The position numbers and the translations under genes were made by a program. A stretch of DNA of 64,000 nucleotides from Alteromonas sp047556435 (GTDB lineage: Bacteria; Pseudomonadota; Gammaproteobacteria; Enterobacterales; Alteromonadaceae), in contig NZ_CP180210.1 of the NCBI RefSeq assembly GCF_047556435.1, forward strand, positions 2,914,001 to 2,978,000, read 5' to 3'. Shown piece by piece: positions 26,189 to 35,648 of this stretch. Numbering within the stretch: the first letter of the stretch is position 1; the number at the start of each line of letters is the position of its first letter. The notes under the pieces were generated by a model, which was not told where the DNA came from, did not search any database, and worked only from the letters and a program-made list of their open reading frames with translations.

Positions 26189-28543
26189 TTATTTTGCGTC
26201 CACTACCTGGAATGATTCAACTGGCTCTTGCAACGCAATATCCAGTACTTCGTCAATCCATTTCACCGGGTGAATATCCAAATCTTTTTTCACGTTATCC
26301 GGAATTTCTTCCAAGTCGCGTTCATTCTCTTTAGGGATCACTACCGTTTTAATACCACCACGGTGTGCGGCCAAAAGCTTTTCTTTAAGTCCACCGATAG
26401 CCAGAACCTCTCCACGCAGTGTTATCTCTCCGGTCATCGCCACTTCGCACTTCACAGGATTACCAGTAAGTGACGATACCAGTGCCGTGCACATTGCAAT
26501 ACCTGCACTCGGGCCATCCTTCGGTGTAGCACCTTCCGGAACGTGAACGTGGATGTCACGCTTTTCATAGAAATCACTGTTGATTCGCAGTTTATCTGCG
26601 CGGCTTCTGACCACTGTCATCGCCGCCTTAATAGACTCCTGCATAACGTCGCCCAGCGAGCCGGTAGAGGTCATTTTGCCTTTACCCGGAACTGCTGTGG
26701 TTTCGATGGTAAGTAAATCGCCGCCTACCTGCGTCCAGGCCAGCCCGGTCACCTGACCGATCTGGTTGTCTTTATCGGCTTTACCATAGTCGAAACGCTG
26801 CACACCGAGGAAGTCTTTCAGGTTATCCTGATTCACTACCACCGTGTCTTTACTCTTGCTCAGCAAGATATCTTTAACCGCTTTGCGGCAAATTTTTGAA
26901 ATCTCGCGCTCAAGGTTACGAACACCGGCTTCGCGGGTGTAATAGCGAATGATGCCGATAATCGCAGACTCTGTAATATCCAGCTCTTTTTTCTTAAGTC
27001 CGTTACGCTCCATCTGCTTACTAATCAGGTGGCGCGTAGCAATATTAAGTTTTTCATCTTCGGTGTAACCAGACAGACGAATTACTTCCATACGGTCAAG
27101 CAGCGGGCCGGGAATATTCATGCTGTTTGAGGTTGCCACGAACATAACATCTGATAAATCGTAATCGATTTCCAGGTAATGATCGCTGAAGCTGTTATTT
27201 TGCTCAGGGTCAAGCACCTCTAACAGCGCCGATGAGGGGTCGCCGCGCATATCCGCTGACATCTTATCGATTTCATCTAGCAGGAACAGCGGGTTTTTCA
27301 CCCCTACCTTAGCCATTTTCTGAATCAGTTTGCCAGGCAGCGAGCCAATATACGTTCTTCTGTGACCACGGATTTCTGCTTCATCACGCACACCACCCAG
27401 CGCCATACGTACATATTTACGCCCGGTCGCTTTGGCGATGGATTGCCCCAGTGATGTCTTACCTACCCCTGGCGGACCTACCAGACAAAGAATTGGCCCT
27501 TTCAGTTTTTTCACACGCTGCTGAACTGCCAGGTATTCGACAATGCGCTCTTTAACTTTTTCCAGTCCGTAGTGATCGGCATCCAGCACCTGCTCAGCGC
27601 GGGATAAATCTTTCTTCACCGGGCTACGCTTGTTCCAAGGCACATTTGTCAGCCATTCGATGTAACTACGAACCACGGTTGCCTCTGCCGACATCGGCGA
27701 CATCATTTTCAGCTTCTGCAGTTCGGCTTTCGCTTTGTCCTCAGCCTCTTTTGGCATTTTGGCGTCTTCAATTTTTTTACTCAGCGCCTCAAATTCATCT
27801 GGCGCATCATCAAGCTCACCCAGTTCTTTCTGGATAGCTTTCATCTGTTCGTTCAGGTAATACTCACGCTGGCTTTTCTCCATCTGCTTCTTCACGCGGG
27901 TACGAATTTTTTTCTCTACCTGCAACAGATCGATTTCACCTTCCATCAGTGCCATCAGGTATTCAAGACGCTCGTTAACGCCTTTCATCTCCAGCACTTT
28001 TTGTTTCTCAGTGAGTTTTAGTGGCATATGAGCTGCCATGGTGTCAGCAAGACGCGCGGCATCCTCAATACCATTAAGTGAGGTAAGGACTTCAGGCGGG
28101 ATCTTCTTATTCAGCTTTACATATCCCTCAAACTGAGAAACCGCAGAGCGGATAAGAACTTCCTGTTCACTTTCTGAGAGTGTTTCATCTTCTACACGGC
28201 CAACCGTCGCAGTAAAAAAGGGCTCGGATTGGGTATAATTGCCGATTTCACCACGAACATTCCCCTCGACCAGCACTTTTACGGTGCCGTCAGGTAACTT
28301 CAAAAGTTGCAGAATGGTCGCTATGGTTCCGACGCTGTAAATATCATCTGACTCCGGCTCGTCCACGCCGGCATCCTTTTGCGCAACCAGGAATATTTGT
28401 TTGTCGTTTTCCATCGCCGCTTCCAGGCAACGGATGGATTTTTCTCGTCCTACAAACAAAGGTATGACCATGTGCGGGTACACTACCACGTCCCGTAACG
28501 CGAGTACGGGAATTTCAATGCGATTATCGCGCTCGTCTGTCAT
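26189..28543 (-). CDS. lon: ATP-dependent protease Lon
   Basis: Lon is the hexameric AAA+ serine protease that degrades damaged and regulatory proteins. The 784-aa sequence has the N-terminal substrate domain (IPVLALRDVVVYPHMVIPLF), Walker A GPPGVGKTSLG near 357 and Walker B FLLDEIDKM. The Ser-Lys protease dyad is S679 in DGPSAGIAM and K722 in GGLKEKLLAA, the same numbering as in E. coli. A sigma-32-type promoter lies just upstream. It lies between clpX and hupB. Confidence 0.98.
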   Translation of the reverse strand: MTDERDNRIEIPVLALRDVVVYPHMVIPLFVGREKSIRCLEAAMENDKQIFLVAQKDAGVDEPESDDIYSVGTIATILQLLKLPDGTVKVLVEGNVRGEIGNYTQSEPFFTATVGRVEDETLSESEQEVLIRSAVSQFEGYVKLNKKIPPEVLTSLNGIEDAARLADTMAAHMPLKLTEKQKVLEMKGVNERLEYLMALMEGEIDLLQVEKKIRTRVKKQMEKSQREYYLNEQMKAIQKELGELDDAPDEFEALSKKIEDAKMPKEAEDKAKAELQKLKMMSPMSAEATVVRSYIEWLTNVPWNKRSPVKKDLSRAEQVLDADHYGLEKVKERIVEYLAVQQRVKKLKGPILCLVGPPGVGKTSLGQSIAKATGRKYVRMALGGVRDEAEIRGHRRTYIGSLPGKLIQKMAKVGVKNPLFLLDEIDKMSADMRGDPSSALLEVLDPEQNNSFSDHYLEIDYDLSDVMFVATSNSMNIPGPLLDRMEVIRLSGYTEDEKLNIATRHLISKQMERNGLKKKELDITESAIIGIIRYYTREAGVRNLEREISKICRKAVKDILLSKSKDTVVVNQDNLKDFLGVQRFDYGKADKDNQIGQVTGLAWTQVGGDLLTIETTAVPGKGKMTSTGSLGDVMQESIKAAMTVVRSRADKLRINSDFYEKRDIHVHVPEGATPKDGPSAGIAMCTALVSSLTGNPVKCEVAMTGEITLRGEVLAIGGLKEKLLAAHRGGIKTVVIPKENERDLEEIPDNVKKDLDIHPVKWIDEVLDIALQEPVESFQVVDAK

Positions 28544-28575
28544 ACGTGCTCTCTATCTCTTTTAGCAATGTCGAT

Positions 28576-28604
28576 TTATATGGGGATGCGATAACAAAGT
28601 TCAA
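28576..28604 (-). promoter_or_regulatory. Sigma-32 (heat shock) promoter of lon
   Basis: On the minus strand TTGAA (28604-28600) is followed after 14 nt by CCCCATATAA (28585-28576). This matches the RpoH consensus (CTTGAA, then CCCCATNT), 33 nt before the lon ATG. Heat-shock control of lon is established in E. coli. Confidence 0.75.
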
Positions 28605-29010
28605 TCCGCTTTTTGATTGAGAGGGCTTTTCCGTGATGCCGCATTCCTTTCTTTCACCATTATCGATTTTAAGATGAATGGCAACATTTTCTTATTCCGG
28701 CAAAATGCATAAATGGAAATGCCCGGCTGTTAACGCATAAATGCGTATCAATTACGTATACATCAGTTCGATATGAGGCACTTGTCGTTCTTCCTGATGC
28801 ACGCTTTGCCTTTCTGCATTGTTCGCTAGAAGTACAGCCGCGCTTAGGCGGGCGTCCCGCCTTACAATCACCTATGAGAATAACAAGTATGTTATCAGAT
28901 TCATGTCTTTCTGAAGGTATTACGCTTCTGCCTATTTCCGCAAGAACATCAAACCATCTTCACTACTGAGTAGTGATTTGAGTACCACAATGATTATATC
29001 GCAGGCACAA
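28605..29010. other. Intergenic region between clpX and lon, no gene seen
   Basis: About 400 bp without a convincing ORF. The only structure is a 7-bp stem with a CGT loop (AGGCGGG/CCCGCCT, 28846-28862), which has no T tract. Confidence 0.5.
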
Positions 29011-29032
29011 AAAAAGGCCCGCGGGCCTTTTT
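29011..29032 (-). terminator. Terminator of clpX
   Basis: AAAAAGGCC (29011-29019) and GGCCTTTTT (29024-29032) pair across CGCG directly after the clpX stop, giving a T tract on the minus strand. Confidence 0.85.
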
Positions 29033-30307
29033 CTATTCGGATGCGGCTTTTTTGTCCGCATTGTCGTATATCAGTATCGGTTTAGACTCGCCTCGAATAA
29101 CGGTTTCGTCGATTACCACTTTACTGACATTGTCCATGGAAGGTAAATCGTACATCGTGTCCAGCAGTACGGCTTCTACGATAGAGCGTAATCCACGTGC
29201 TCCTGTCTTGCGATGCATCGCTTTTTTGGCAATGGCATACAGCGCGTCTTCGCGGAATTCCAATTCAGTATCTTCCAGCGCAAACAAGGCGCCATACTGT
29301 TTGGTGATTGCATTTTTCGGCTCACGCAGAATCTGAATCAACGCCTCTTCACTCAGCTCTTCTAAGCTGGTAACAACAGGAAGTCGACCAATAAACTCTG
29401 GGATAAGGCCGTACTTGACCAAATCTTCTGGCTCAACCTGCTTAAACAGTTCACTGACCTTTTTATCGTCTTCTTTGGATTTAACTTTCGCACCAAAGCC
29501 GATTCCTGAGCCAGTTTGCGCACGTTGCTGGATCACCTTATCGAGGCCCGCGAACGCACCGCCGCAGATGAACAGGATCTTAGACGTATCTACCTGCAAA
29601 AACTCCTGCTGAGGATGCTTACGGCCACCTTGCGGCGGTACCGATGCTACCGTACCTTCAATAAGTTTCAGCAGTGCCTGTTGCACACCTTCGCCAGAAA
29701 CATCACGGGTGATTGACGGGTTGTCAGACTTACGCGAAATCTTATCAATTTCATCGATGTAGACAATACCACGCTGGGCCTTCTCGACATCGTAATCGCA
29801 TTTCTGCAACAGCTTCTGGATAATATTTTCAACATCTTCCCCCACGTAACCCGCTTCGGTCAGTGTGGTTGCATCGGCCATGGTAAACGGAACGTCAAGC
29901 AAGCGCGCCAGCGTCTCTGCCAACAATGTTTTACCGCTTCCGGTTGGGCCGATAAGCAGGATGTTACTTTTACCTAACTCAACACCATCGTGGACGTCGC
30001 CGTTACGAAGACGCTTGTAGTGGTTATATACCGCTACCGACAATACTTTCTTCGCGTGCTCCTGGCCGATAACATAATCGTTCAGATGCCCGTGAATTTC
30101 GTGAGGTTTAGGAAGTGCGTCCTGCTTTTGCTTAGGCGCAATTTCTTTAATCTCTTCACGAATGATGTCATTACACAGCTCAACGCACTCATCACAAATG
30201 AATACCGATGGACCTGCAATTAGCTTTCTTACTTCGTGTTGGCTTTTGCCACAAAACGAGCAGTACAGTAATTTGTTATCACCGTCACCGTTCTGTTTAT
30301 CACTCAT
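29033..30307 (-). CDS. clpX: ATP-dependent Clp protease ATP-binding subunit ClpX
   Basis: ClpX is the AAA+ unfoldase that feeds tagged substrates to ClpP. The ATG at 30307 (424 aa, the length of E. coli ClpX) is chosen; GAGG lies 9-10 nt before it, and the frame's earlier start would add 17 atypical residues. The zinc-binding domain has C16, C19, C38 and C41. Walker A is GPTGSGKT, Walker B is VYIDEIDK, and the ClpP-contact loop IGF is in SGIGFGAKV. It follows clpP by 74 nt. Confidence 0.98.
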   Translation of the reverse strand: MSDKQNGDGDNKLLYCSFCGKSQHEVRKLIAGPSVFICDECVELCNDIIREEIKEIAPKQKQDALPKPHEIHGHLNDYVIGQEHAKKVLSVAVYNHYKRLRNGDVHDGVELGKSNILLIGPTGSGKTLLAETLARLLDVPFTMADATTLTEAGYVGEDVENIIQKLLQKCDYDVEKAQRGIVYIDEIDKISRKSDNPSITRDVSGEGVQQALLKLIEGTVASVPPQGGRKHPQQEFLQVDTSKILFICGGAFAGLDKVIQQRAQTGSGIGFGAKVKSKEDDKKVSELFKQVEPEDLVKYGLIPEFIGRLPVVTSLEELSEEALIQILREPKNAITKQYGALFALEDTELEFREDALYAIAKKAMHRKTGARGLRSIVEAVLLDTMYDLPSMDNVSKVVIDETVIRGESKPILIYDNADKKAASE

Positions 30308-30381
30308 TACGTTTGCCTCTGCCTTGCCTGAACTGAAAAACGAGAAGTGTGCAAGCACACGTTCAGGATACTATTACTATA

Positions 30382-31011
30382 CTACTTCGTAGTGGCTGCG
30401 TCAGATCGATTTGTCAGAACCTGATCAATAATGCCGTATTCTTTCGCTTCAGTCGCAGATAAGAAGTTATCACGGTCGGTATCCCGTGCAACGGTCTCGT
30501 AATCCTGACCGGTATGCTGCGCCATCAGTCGGTTCAGCTTCTCTTTAATAGACAGGATTTCTTTGGCATGAATTTCAAAATCAGACGCCTGTCCCTGGAA
30601 ACCACCTAATGGCTGGTGAATCATCACGCGCGAGTTAGGCAGGCAGTAGCGCTTACCTTTCGCGCCGCCAGACAACAGAAATGCGCCCATGCTGGCAGCT
30701 TGCCCAACACACACAGTGCTGACGTCGGGCTTAATGAAGTTCATGGTGTCATAAATCGCCATGCCAGCTGTTACTGAACCGCCAGGCGAATTGATGTAAA
30801 GGAAGATGTCCTTTTCAGGGTTTTCCGCTTCCAGAAACAGCATTTGGGCAACAATAAGGTTAGCCATGTGGTCTTCCACCTGTCCAACCAGAAAGATCAC
30901 GTTCTCTTTTAAAAGACGTGAGTAGATGTCATAAGAACGCTCACCTTTGGAAGTTTGCTCAACAACCATGGGAACAAGTGCATTCATCGGATCAAACGGG
31001 GTATTAGTCAT
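30382..31011 (-). CDS. clpP: ATP-dependent Clp protease proteolytic subunit ClpP
   Basis: ClpP forms the double-heptamer serine protease chamber that works with ClpX. The 209-aa sequence has the triad S107 (GQAASMGAF), H132 (VMIHQPLGG) and D181 (DTDRDNF), plus a short N-terminal propeptide ending before LVPMVVEQT. It lies between tig and clpX, the standard tig-clpP-clpX order, with a terminator-like hairpin between tig and clpP. Confidence 0.98.
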   Translation of the reverse strand: MTNTPFDPMNALVPMVVEQTSKGERSYDIYSRLLKENVIFLVGQVEDHMANLIVAQMLFLEAENPEKDIFLYINSPGGSVTAGMAIYDTMNFIKPDVSTVCVGQAASMGAFLLSGGAKGKRYCLPNSRVMIHQPLGGFQGQASDFEIHAKEILSIKEKLNRLMAQHTGQDYETVARDTDRDNFLSATEAKEYGIIDQVLTNRSDAATTK

Positions 31012-31042
31012 AGCTACCTTGAATTCTTAGCGTTAAAAACAA

Positions 31043-31067
31043 AAATGCTCGGAAGGCTCCGAGCATT
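31043..31067 (-). terminator. Terminator or attenuator between tig and clpP
   Basis: AAATGCTCGGA (31043-31053) and TCCGAGCATTT (31058-31068 approx.) form a perfect stem with a 4-nt loop. The minus strand continues TTTTTGTTTTT, 42 nt after the tig stop. It probably ends most tig transcripts, so clpP-clpX would need readthrough or their own promoter. Confidence 0.8.
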
Positions 31068-31109
31068 TAAGCAGTTGCTGACAGGTGAAGTCAATCAGAC
31101 AGTAAAAAA

Positions 31110-32414
31110 TTACGCCTGTTTGTTCATTACCTCGTCAAAACCTTTGTTGACTTCTTTAACCTTAGCCTGGTCAAGAACCCACTCAATTGCTTGCTCTTCC
31201 AGGGCAACATTCTGCATTTGCTGCATCAGTTCCTGGTTATTTTTGTAGTACTCTATCACTTCTTGCGGATCTTCGTACGCAGACGCCTGCGTCTCGATCA
31301 TCTCATTCACTTTCGCATCGTCAGCTTTCAGCTCGTTTTGCTTGATGATTTCACCCAGCAGCAGACCGATAGAAACACGACGTTTTGCATTGTCAGTGAA
31401 AAGCTCTGCAGGCAGTTCCGGCATATTCTGACCACCGCCCTGCTGGCTGAAGCGTTGTTTCGCTTGCTCACGCAGTGCATTCACTTCCTGGTCGATCAGT
31501 GCCTGAGGGATATCTACCTCATTGGCTTCAACCAGCTTGGCAATCACATCTTCTTTGACCTGTGTCTTCAGGGTCTGGTCAAGCTCACGCTGCATGTTCT
31601 TACGAACTTCAGCTTTCAGCGCGTCTACGCCGCCCTCTTCCACACCAAACAGCTTTGCGAATTCATCATCAACTTTAGGCAGTTGCTGACCTTCCACTTT
31701 TTTCACTGTTACCTGGAATACTGCATCTTTCCCTTTCAGGGCTTCTGCGTGGTAGTCTTCAGGGAAGGTGACTTCAACAGTCACTTCTTCGCCAGCTTTC
31801 GCACCGACGATCGGCTTTTCAAAACCGTCAATCATACGGCCTTTGCCAAGCTCAAGCGTAAAGTCTTCCGCTTTACCGCCTTCAAACTCTTCACCGTCGA
31901 TAGAGCCTACGAAATCGATAACAACGCGGTCATCTTTCTTCGCTTTACGCTTCACTTCTTTCCAGGTTGCGTGCTGCTTCTGGAGGGTTTCCATCATTGA
32001 ATCAAGATCTTCGTCTTTAATTTCAACAACTGGCTTTTCGATCTCCAGGTCGCTTACCCCTTTCACTTCCACTTCAGGATATACTTCAAAGGACGCTACG
32101 AACTCGAAATCCTGACCGTCTTCGTCTTTAGTCAGTTCAAATTTAGGCATACCTGCAGGCTGCAGTTTTTCTTGTACAACTGCCTGATAGAAGTTTTGCT
32201 GCATTACATCGCCTGCAATCTCCTGGCGTACAGCCTGACCGTAACGCTTTTTGATCACGCTTACCGGCACCTTGCCAGGACGGAAACCGTTGATACGCTG
32301 TGTTTTCGCCAGTTGTTGTAGGCGAGATTTAACGGCTGAATCTACCGAGTCAGCTGGAACGGTGATAGTAAGACGGCGTTCTAAACCCTGGGTCGTCTCG
32401 ACTGAAACTTGCAT
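31110..32414 (-). CDS. tig: Trigger factor
   Basis: Trigger factor is the ribosome-bound chaperone and prolyl isomerase that meets nascent chains. The 434-aa sequence has the ribosome-docking signature GFRPGKVP near residue 43, the FKBP-type PPIase domain (DRVVIDFVGSIDGEEFEGGKAEDFTL, residues about 160-245), and the helical C-terminal arms. The length matches the E. coli protein (432). Confidence 0.98.
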   Translation of the reverse strand: MQVSVETTQGLERRLTITVPADSVDSAVKSRLQQLAKTQRINGFRPGKVPVSVIKKRYGQAVRQEIAGDVMQQNFYQAVVQEKLQPAGMPKFELTKDEDGQDFEFVASFEVYPEVEVKGVSDLEIEKPVVEIKDEDLDSMMETLQKQHATWKEVKRKAKKDDRVVIDFVGSIDGEEFEGGKAEDFTLELGKGRMIDGFEKPIVGAKAGEEVTVEVTFPEDYHAEALKGKDAVFQVTVKKVEGQQLPKVDDEFAKLFGVEEGGVDALKAEVRKNMQRELDQTLKTQVKEDVIAKLVEANEVDIPQALIDQEVNALREQAKQRFSQQGGGQNMPELPAELFTDNAKRRVSIGLLLGEIIKQNELKADDAKVNEMIETQASAYEDPQEVIEYYKNNQELMQQMQNVALEEQAIEWVLDQAKVKEVNKGFDEVMNKQA

Positions 32415-33110
32415 TGTATTACCTCAACTTTGCGCCTTTACAGACGCTTTGTTCGCATTCCCCTCTCCCGCCTGCCAATACGGCATATCACACCGGGGTA
32501 GAGGTCGATATCTTACGTTTACAACCGTTGGTTTAACCACTGTTTTGGCACCGGAAGCGCCAACGGCATAACGCATTGGTTAAAAAAAGACGCGGTAGTA
32601 TACAGCCAGCAAATTGCAGAGTCGAGGGCTAAAGCGCACCTTTGCGGCTTTACCGGTGTTTTTATGAACATTTAAGGGCTAAAATAGTATCACCCCTCTC
32701 AAATTCTGACAAAAAGGACGTTTCAAGCGATGGCGGCAGTAAATCAGATAAAGCGACACCGCCGTTGAACCAGCCAGGCCCCGGTCGGTCGCCAGACATA
32801 TATTTCAACACGACTCTCGCAGCAACAGCCTGATAGTGAAACCCTGCTGATTTTGCAGGATGTGACAGGAATTTACGCATTGATATCATGCCAGCAGGCA
32901 TGAATTATGTTCTAGAGGTACGTGTAGAAAGTGGGTTGATGAGTCAAAAATTAACTGCGGGCTTTCAGCTTTTCACCCTGCGGGCCAGTATTTCGCTGCA
33001 ATGCAGTTTCCTGAAGGCTACCGGTGTAAAGTAAACCTGCGGCTCACGACGTCATTGCCAGGGGCTCATGGCTGTCTTCGAATGTGCAATAGGAATTCTT
33101 TACAGAAAAG
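32415..33110. other. Non-coding region between tig and the tRNA array
   Basis: About 700 bp with only short, unconvincing ORFs. It must hold the tig promoter and the end of the tRNA transcript, but no clear terminator hairpin with a T tract was found. Confidence 0.45.
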
Positions 33111-33187
33111 TGGTCGGTGAGACAGGATTTGAACCTGCGACCCCTTGGACCCAAACCAAGTGCGCTACCAAGCTGCGCCACTCACCG
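33111..33187 (-). tRNA. tRNA-Pro(UGG), copy 1
   Basis: Minus strand: acceptor CGGTGAG pairs with CTCACCG, the anticodon stem CTTGG/CCAAG encloses TTTGGGT with anticodon TGG, the T arm contains GGTTCAAATCC, and CCA is encoded. It is identical to the copy at 33589-33665. It is the last gene of the array. Confidence 0.97.
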
Positions 33188-33211
33188 AACGATAGGGAAA
33201 TACATTGTATA

Positions 33212-33296
33212 TGGTGCGGAAGGAGAGACTTGAACTCTCACGCCGTGAAGCACTGGAACCTAAATCCAGCGTGTCTACCAATTCCACCACTTCCGC
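33212..33296 (-). tRNA. tRNA-Leu(UAG)
   Basis: An 85-nt class II tRNA on the minus strand: acceptor GCGGAAG, anticodon stem CTGGA/TCCAG around TTTAGGT (anticodon TAG), a long variable arm, T arm GAGTTCAAGTCTC and an encoded CCA. Confidence 0.97.
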
Positions 33297-33303
33297 GAAA
33301 AAG

Positions 33304-33380
33304 TGGGGTGGACGATGGGATTTGAACCCACGACAACCGGAATCACAATCCGGGGCTCTACCAACTGAGCTACGCCCACC
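33304..33380 (-). tRNA. tRNA-His(GUG)
   Basis: Minus strand, with the extra G at -1 pairing with C73 (GGTGGGCG with CGTCCACC), as in all bacterial tRNA-His. The anticodon loop TTGTGAT carries GTG, and CCA is encoded. Confidence 0.97.
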
Positions 33381-33487
33381 ATAGAGGTGCTGCAAGTCGT
33401 AATTAACTTCCGGTAAAGTATACCATCTGTTTTTTACGTTGACGATCCTTTCCATTAAGTCAGGTTGATTGCCCACCTGACCGCCAA

Positions 33488-33564
<77 letters not shown>

Positions 33565-33588
33565 CCGACGAATCATCGCTTGCAAAAG

Positions 33589-33665
33589 TGGTCGGTGAGA
33601 CAGGATTTGAACCTGCGACCCCTTGGACCCAAACCAAGTGCGCTACCAAGCTGCGCCACTCACCG
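33589..33665 (-). tRNA. tRNA-Pro(UGG), copy 2
   Basis: Same sequence as the tRNA at 33111-33187. It is the first gene of the array, 43 nt from the -10 box. Transcription order is Pro-Arg-His-Leu-Pro. The last four match the E. coli argX-hisR-leuT-proM order, with one extra Pro gene in front. Confidence 0.97.
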
Positions 33666-33700
33666 ACTGTGTAGCGGCTGTGAACTTCACTACCGCTACG

Positions 33701-33737
33701 GGGGGCGCATATTACCGACTACCCCTTACCTCGTCAA
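33701..33737 (-). promoter_or_regulatory. Stringent-type promoter of the tRNA operon
   Basis: On the minus strand TTGACG (33737-33732) and TAATAT (33714-33709) are 17 bp apart, followed at once by a GCGCCCCC discriminator. A G/C-rich discriminator is the hallmark of stable-RNA promoters repressed by ppGpp/DksA. Confidence 0.8.
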
Positions 33738-34050
33738 ACACTTTTTTCGACAAAATGCACAACCGCTCACAAAGCGCCCAAAACTGTGTTTTTTTGTTCA
33801 AAATGAACATTATTGCAGCATTCAGCGTGACTTTTCTTTATGCCCCTAGCAACTGACTGCACTGGCAACCGCGCGAGACTTAGCAGTGATGTTATCGTAA
33901 ACATAAATCCATCATTTTTATCTCAGTGAAGGCTAAAACTCAAAAATGTGGATAAAAACCACGCTCCAGATATCACTTTACGCTGGTAGCAAGAACGGCT
34001 TTTATGAAACAATATAGCGCCGTTTATAAGACCGTGGATTTTTCAATACT

Positions 34051-34905
34051 ATGACAGCCCATTTGATTGATGGTAAAAAGATTGCCAAACAAGTTCGTCA
34101 GGACGTCGCCTCCTATGTCTCTTCGCTTAACGATGCCAAGAAAAGACAACCCGGTCTGGCTGTTGTTTTAGTTGGCAGCGATGCTGCATCACAGGTATAT
34201 GTATCAAACAAAAGAAAGGCCTGTGAGGAAGTGGGATTCGTTTCCAAATCGTATGACTTGCCAGCAGACACCTCCGAAGAGGAGCTTCTCTCTCTGGTCG
34301 ACACGCTAAACGACGATACCAGTATCGACGGCATTCTGGTACAACTGCCCCTTCCTGCCGGTCTGAACGCAGAAAAAGTCCTTGAACGGATCCACCCCCA
34401 TAAGGACGTCGATGGATTTCACCCGTACAATATTGGTCGACTAGCACAACGTATTCCCGCACTCCGGCCGTGCACGCCGAAAGGCATTATGACGATGATT
34501 GAAGCCACAAAGCGCCCGGTAAAAGGACTGGATGCGGTGATTGTTGGCGCGTCAAACATCGTGGGTCGGCCTATGGGGCTGGAATTGTTACTGGCCGGTT
34601 GTACTGTCACTACGTGCCACAAATTCACCAAGGACCTGCGCGCTCACGTTACCCGCGCTGATCTGTTAGTGGTCGCGGTGGGTAAGCCAAACTTTATTCC
34701 TGGCGACTGGATCAAGCCGGGTGCCATTGTAATTGATGTCGGTATTAACCGCGTGGCGGACGGCAGTCTGGTAGGTGATGTGGAATTTGAAAAAGCCAAA
34801 CAGCGTGCTGGTTGGATCACCCCGGTACCGGGAGGTGTCGGCCCGATGACTGTTGCCAGTCTGATTGAAAACACCTTAGAAGCTTACGTAAAATTCCATT
34901 CGTGA
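34051..34905 (+). CDS. folD: Bifunctional methylenetetrahydrofolate dehydrogenase/cyclohydrolase
   Basis: FolD interconverts 5,10-methylene-THF, 5,10-methenyl-THF and 10-formyl-THF. The 284-aa sequence has the catalytic lysine K54 in YVSNKRKACEEVG, the folate loop DGILVQLPLPAGL, the KDVDGFHPYNIGRL motif and the NADP site VGASNIVGRPMG, ending with TPVPGGVGPMTVASL. It overlaps the next gene by 4 nt. Confidence 0.97.
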   Translation: MTAHLIDGKKIAKQVRQDVASYVSSLNDAKKRQPGLAVVLVGSDAASQVYVSNKRKACEEVGFVSKSYDLPADTSEEELLSLVDTLNDDTSIDGILVQLPLPAGLNAEKVLERIHPHKDVDGFHPYNIGRLAQRIPALRPCTPKGIMTMIEATKRPVKGLDAVIVGASNIVGRPMGLELLLAGCTVTTCHKFTKDLRAHVTRADLLVVAVGKPNFIPGDWIKPGAIVIDVGINRVADGSLVGDVEFEKAKQRAGWITPVPGGVGPMTVASLIENTLEAYVKFHS

Positions 34906-35456
34906 ACGCCTTGCAACAGATAGCAGCGACCAGACAATGGGTGGATGACGTAGTTATCGCCCATAATTTCTGCCCTTTTGCCCGGTTTGTCAGGCATCCC
35001 GAAAAAATTCGCTATTGTGTGGCTACCGGTGACGCCGGAGAGTTGCTCGAATCGCTGTTCCAGGAATGCCAGCTGTTGGACGATGACAGCGATATTGCGA
35101 CGACTCTGCTGATTCTGGATAATGATGATGTCGAAAATTTCGACGGCTTTTTAGATGTTCTGTCGATGGCTGAGCGGTTGATTGATGACTGGGGTTATCG
35201 CGGTGTGTATCAGCTCGCCAGTTTTCATCCCGACTACGTATTCGAGGGCGAGTCGCCATACTCGCCCACTCATTTCACGAATCGTTCACCGTACCCGGTG
35301 CTTCATCTGCTCCGTGAAGATGATATTGAAAGAGTACTGGCTGACTTTGGTGATCCGGAAACGATTTATCGCGATAATTTTCACACTACAATAGAAAAAG
35401 GCGAAGCGCACTTCCAGTCTTTACTGGCTGCCTGTAAGCACGCGCGAAACAAGTAA
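34902..35456 (+). CDS. DUF1415 family protein
   Basis: The 184-aa protein starts at GTG 34902, overlapping the folD stop (GTGA), so the two are probably translationally coupled. It carries the DUF1415 hallmarks: TRQWVDDVVIAHNFCPFARF, with the conserved Cys/Pro, then YQLASFHPDYVFEG and NRSPYPVLHLLREDDI. No membrane segment or signal peptide is seen. The function of the family is unknown; the link to folD is positional only. Confidence 0.85.
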   Translation: MNALQQIAATRQWVDDVVIAHNFCPFARFVRHPEKIRYCVATGDAGELLESLFQECQLLDDDSDIATTLLILDNDDVENFDGFLDVLSMAERLIDDWGYRGVYQLASFHPDYVFEGESPYSPTHFTNRSPYPVLHLLREDDIERVLADFGDPETIYRDNFHTTIEKGEAHFQSLLAACKHARNK

Positions 35457-35648
35457 CCTGACCCACAGTATTCGTTTTCGTGTGCACATACGGACGTGCA
35501 TCTGACGTCAGTCAGCACGAAAACCGCTTTTCCCTCATTGGGGGGGTGACTGCGTGAAAATGCACAAGCACTCACCAACTTTCGTGGAGAAGCAGGTGGC
35601 TGCTCACTTGTCCTTGCCACACACCTGCGTTATCTGACAATAATGGGA

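Noticed and set aside
28846..28862. Hairpin AGGCGGG/CCCGCCT as a terminator
   Set aside because: It has a 3-nt loop and no T tract on either strand, and no gene ends there.
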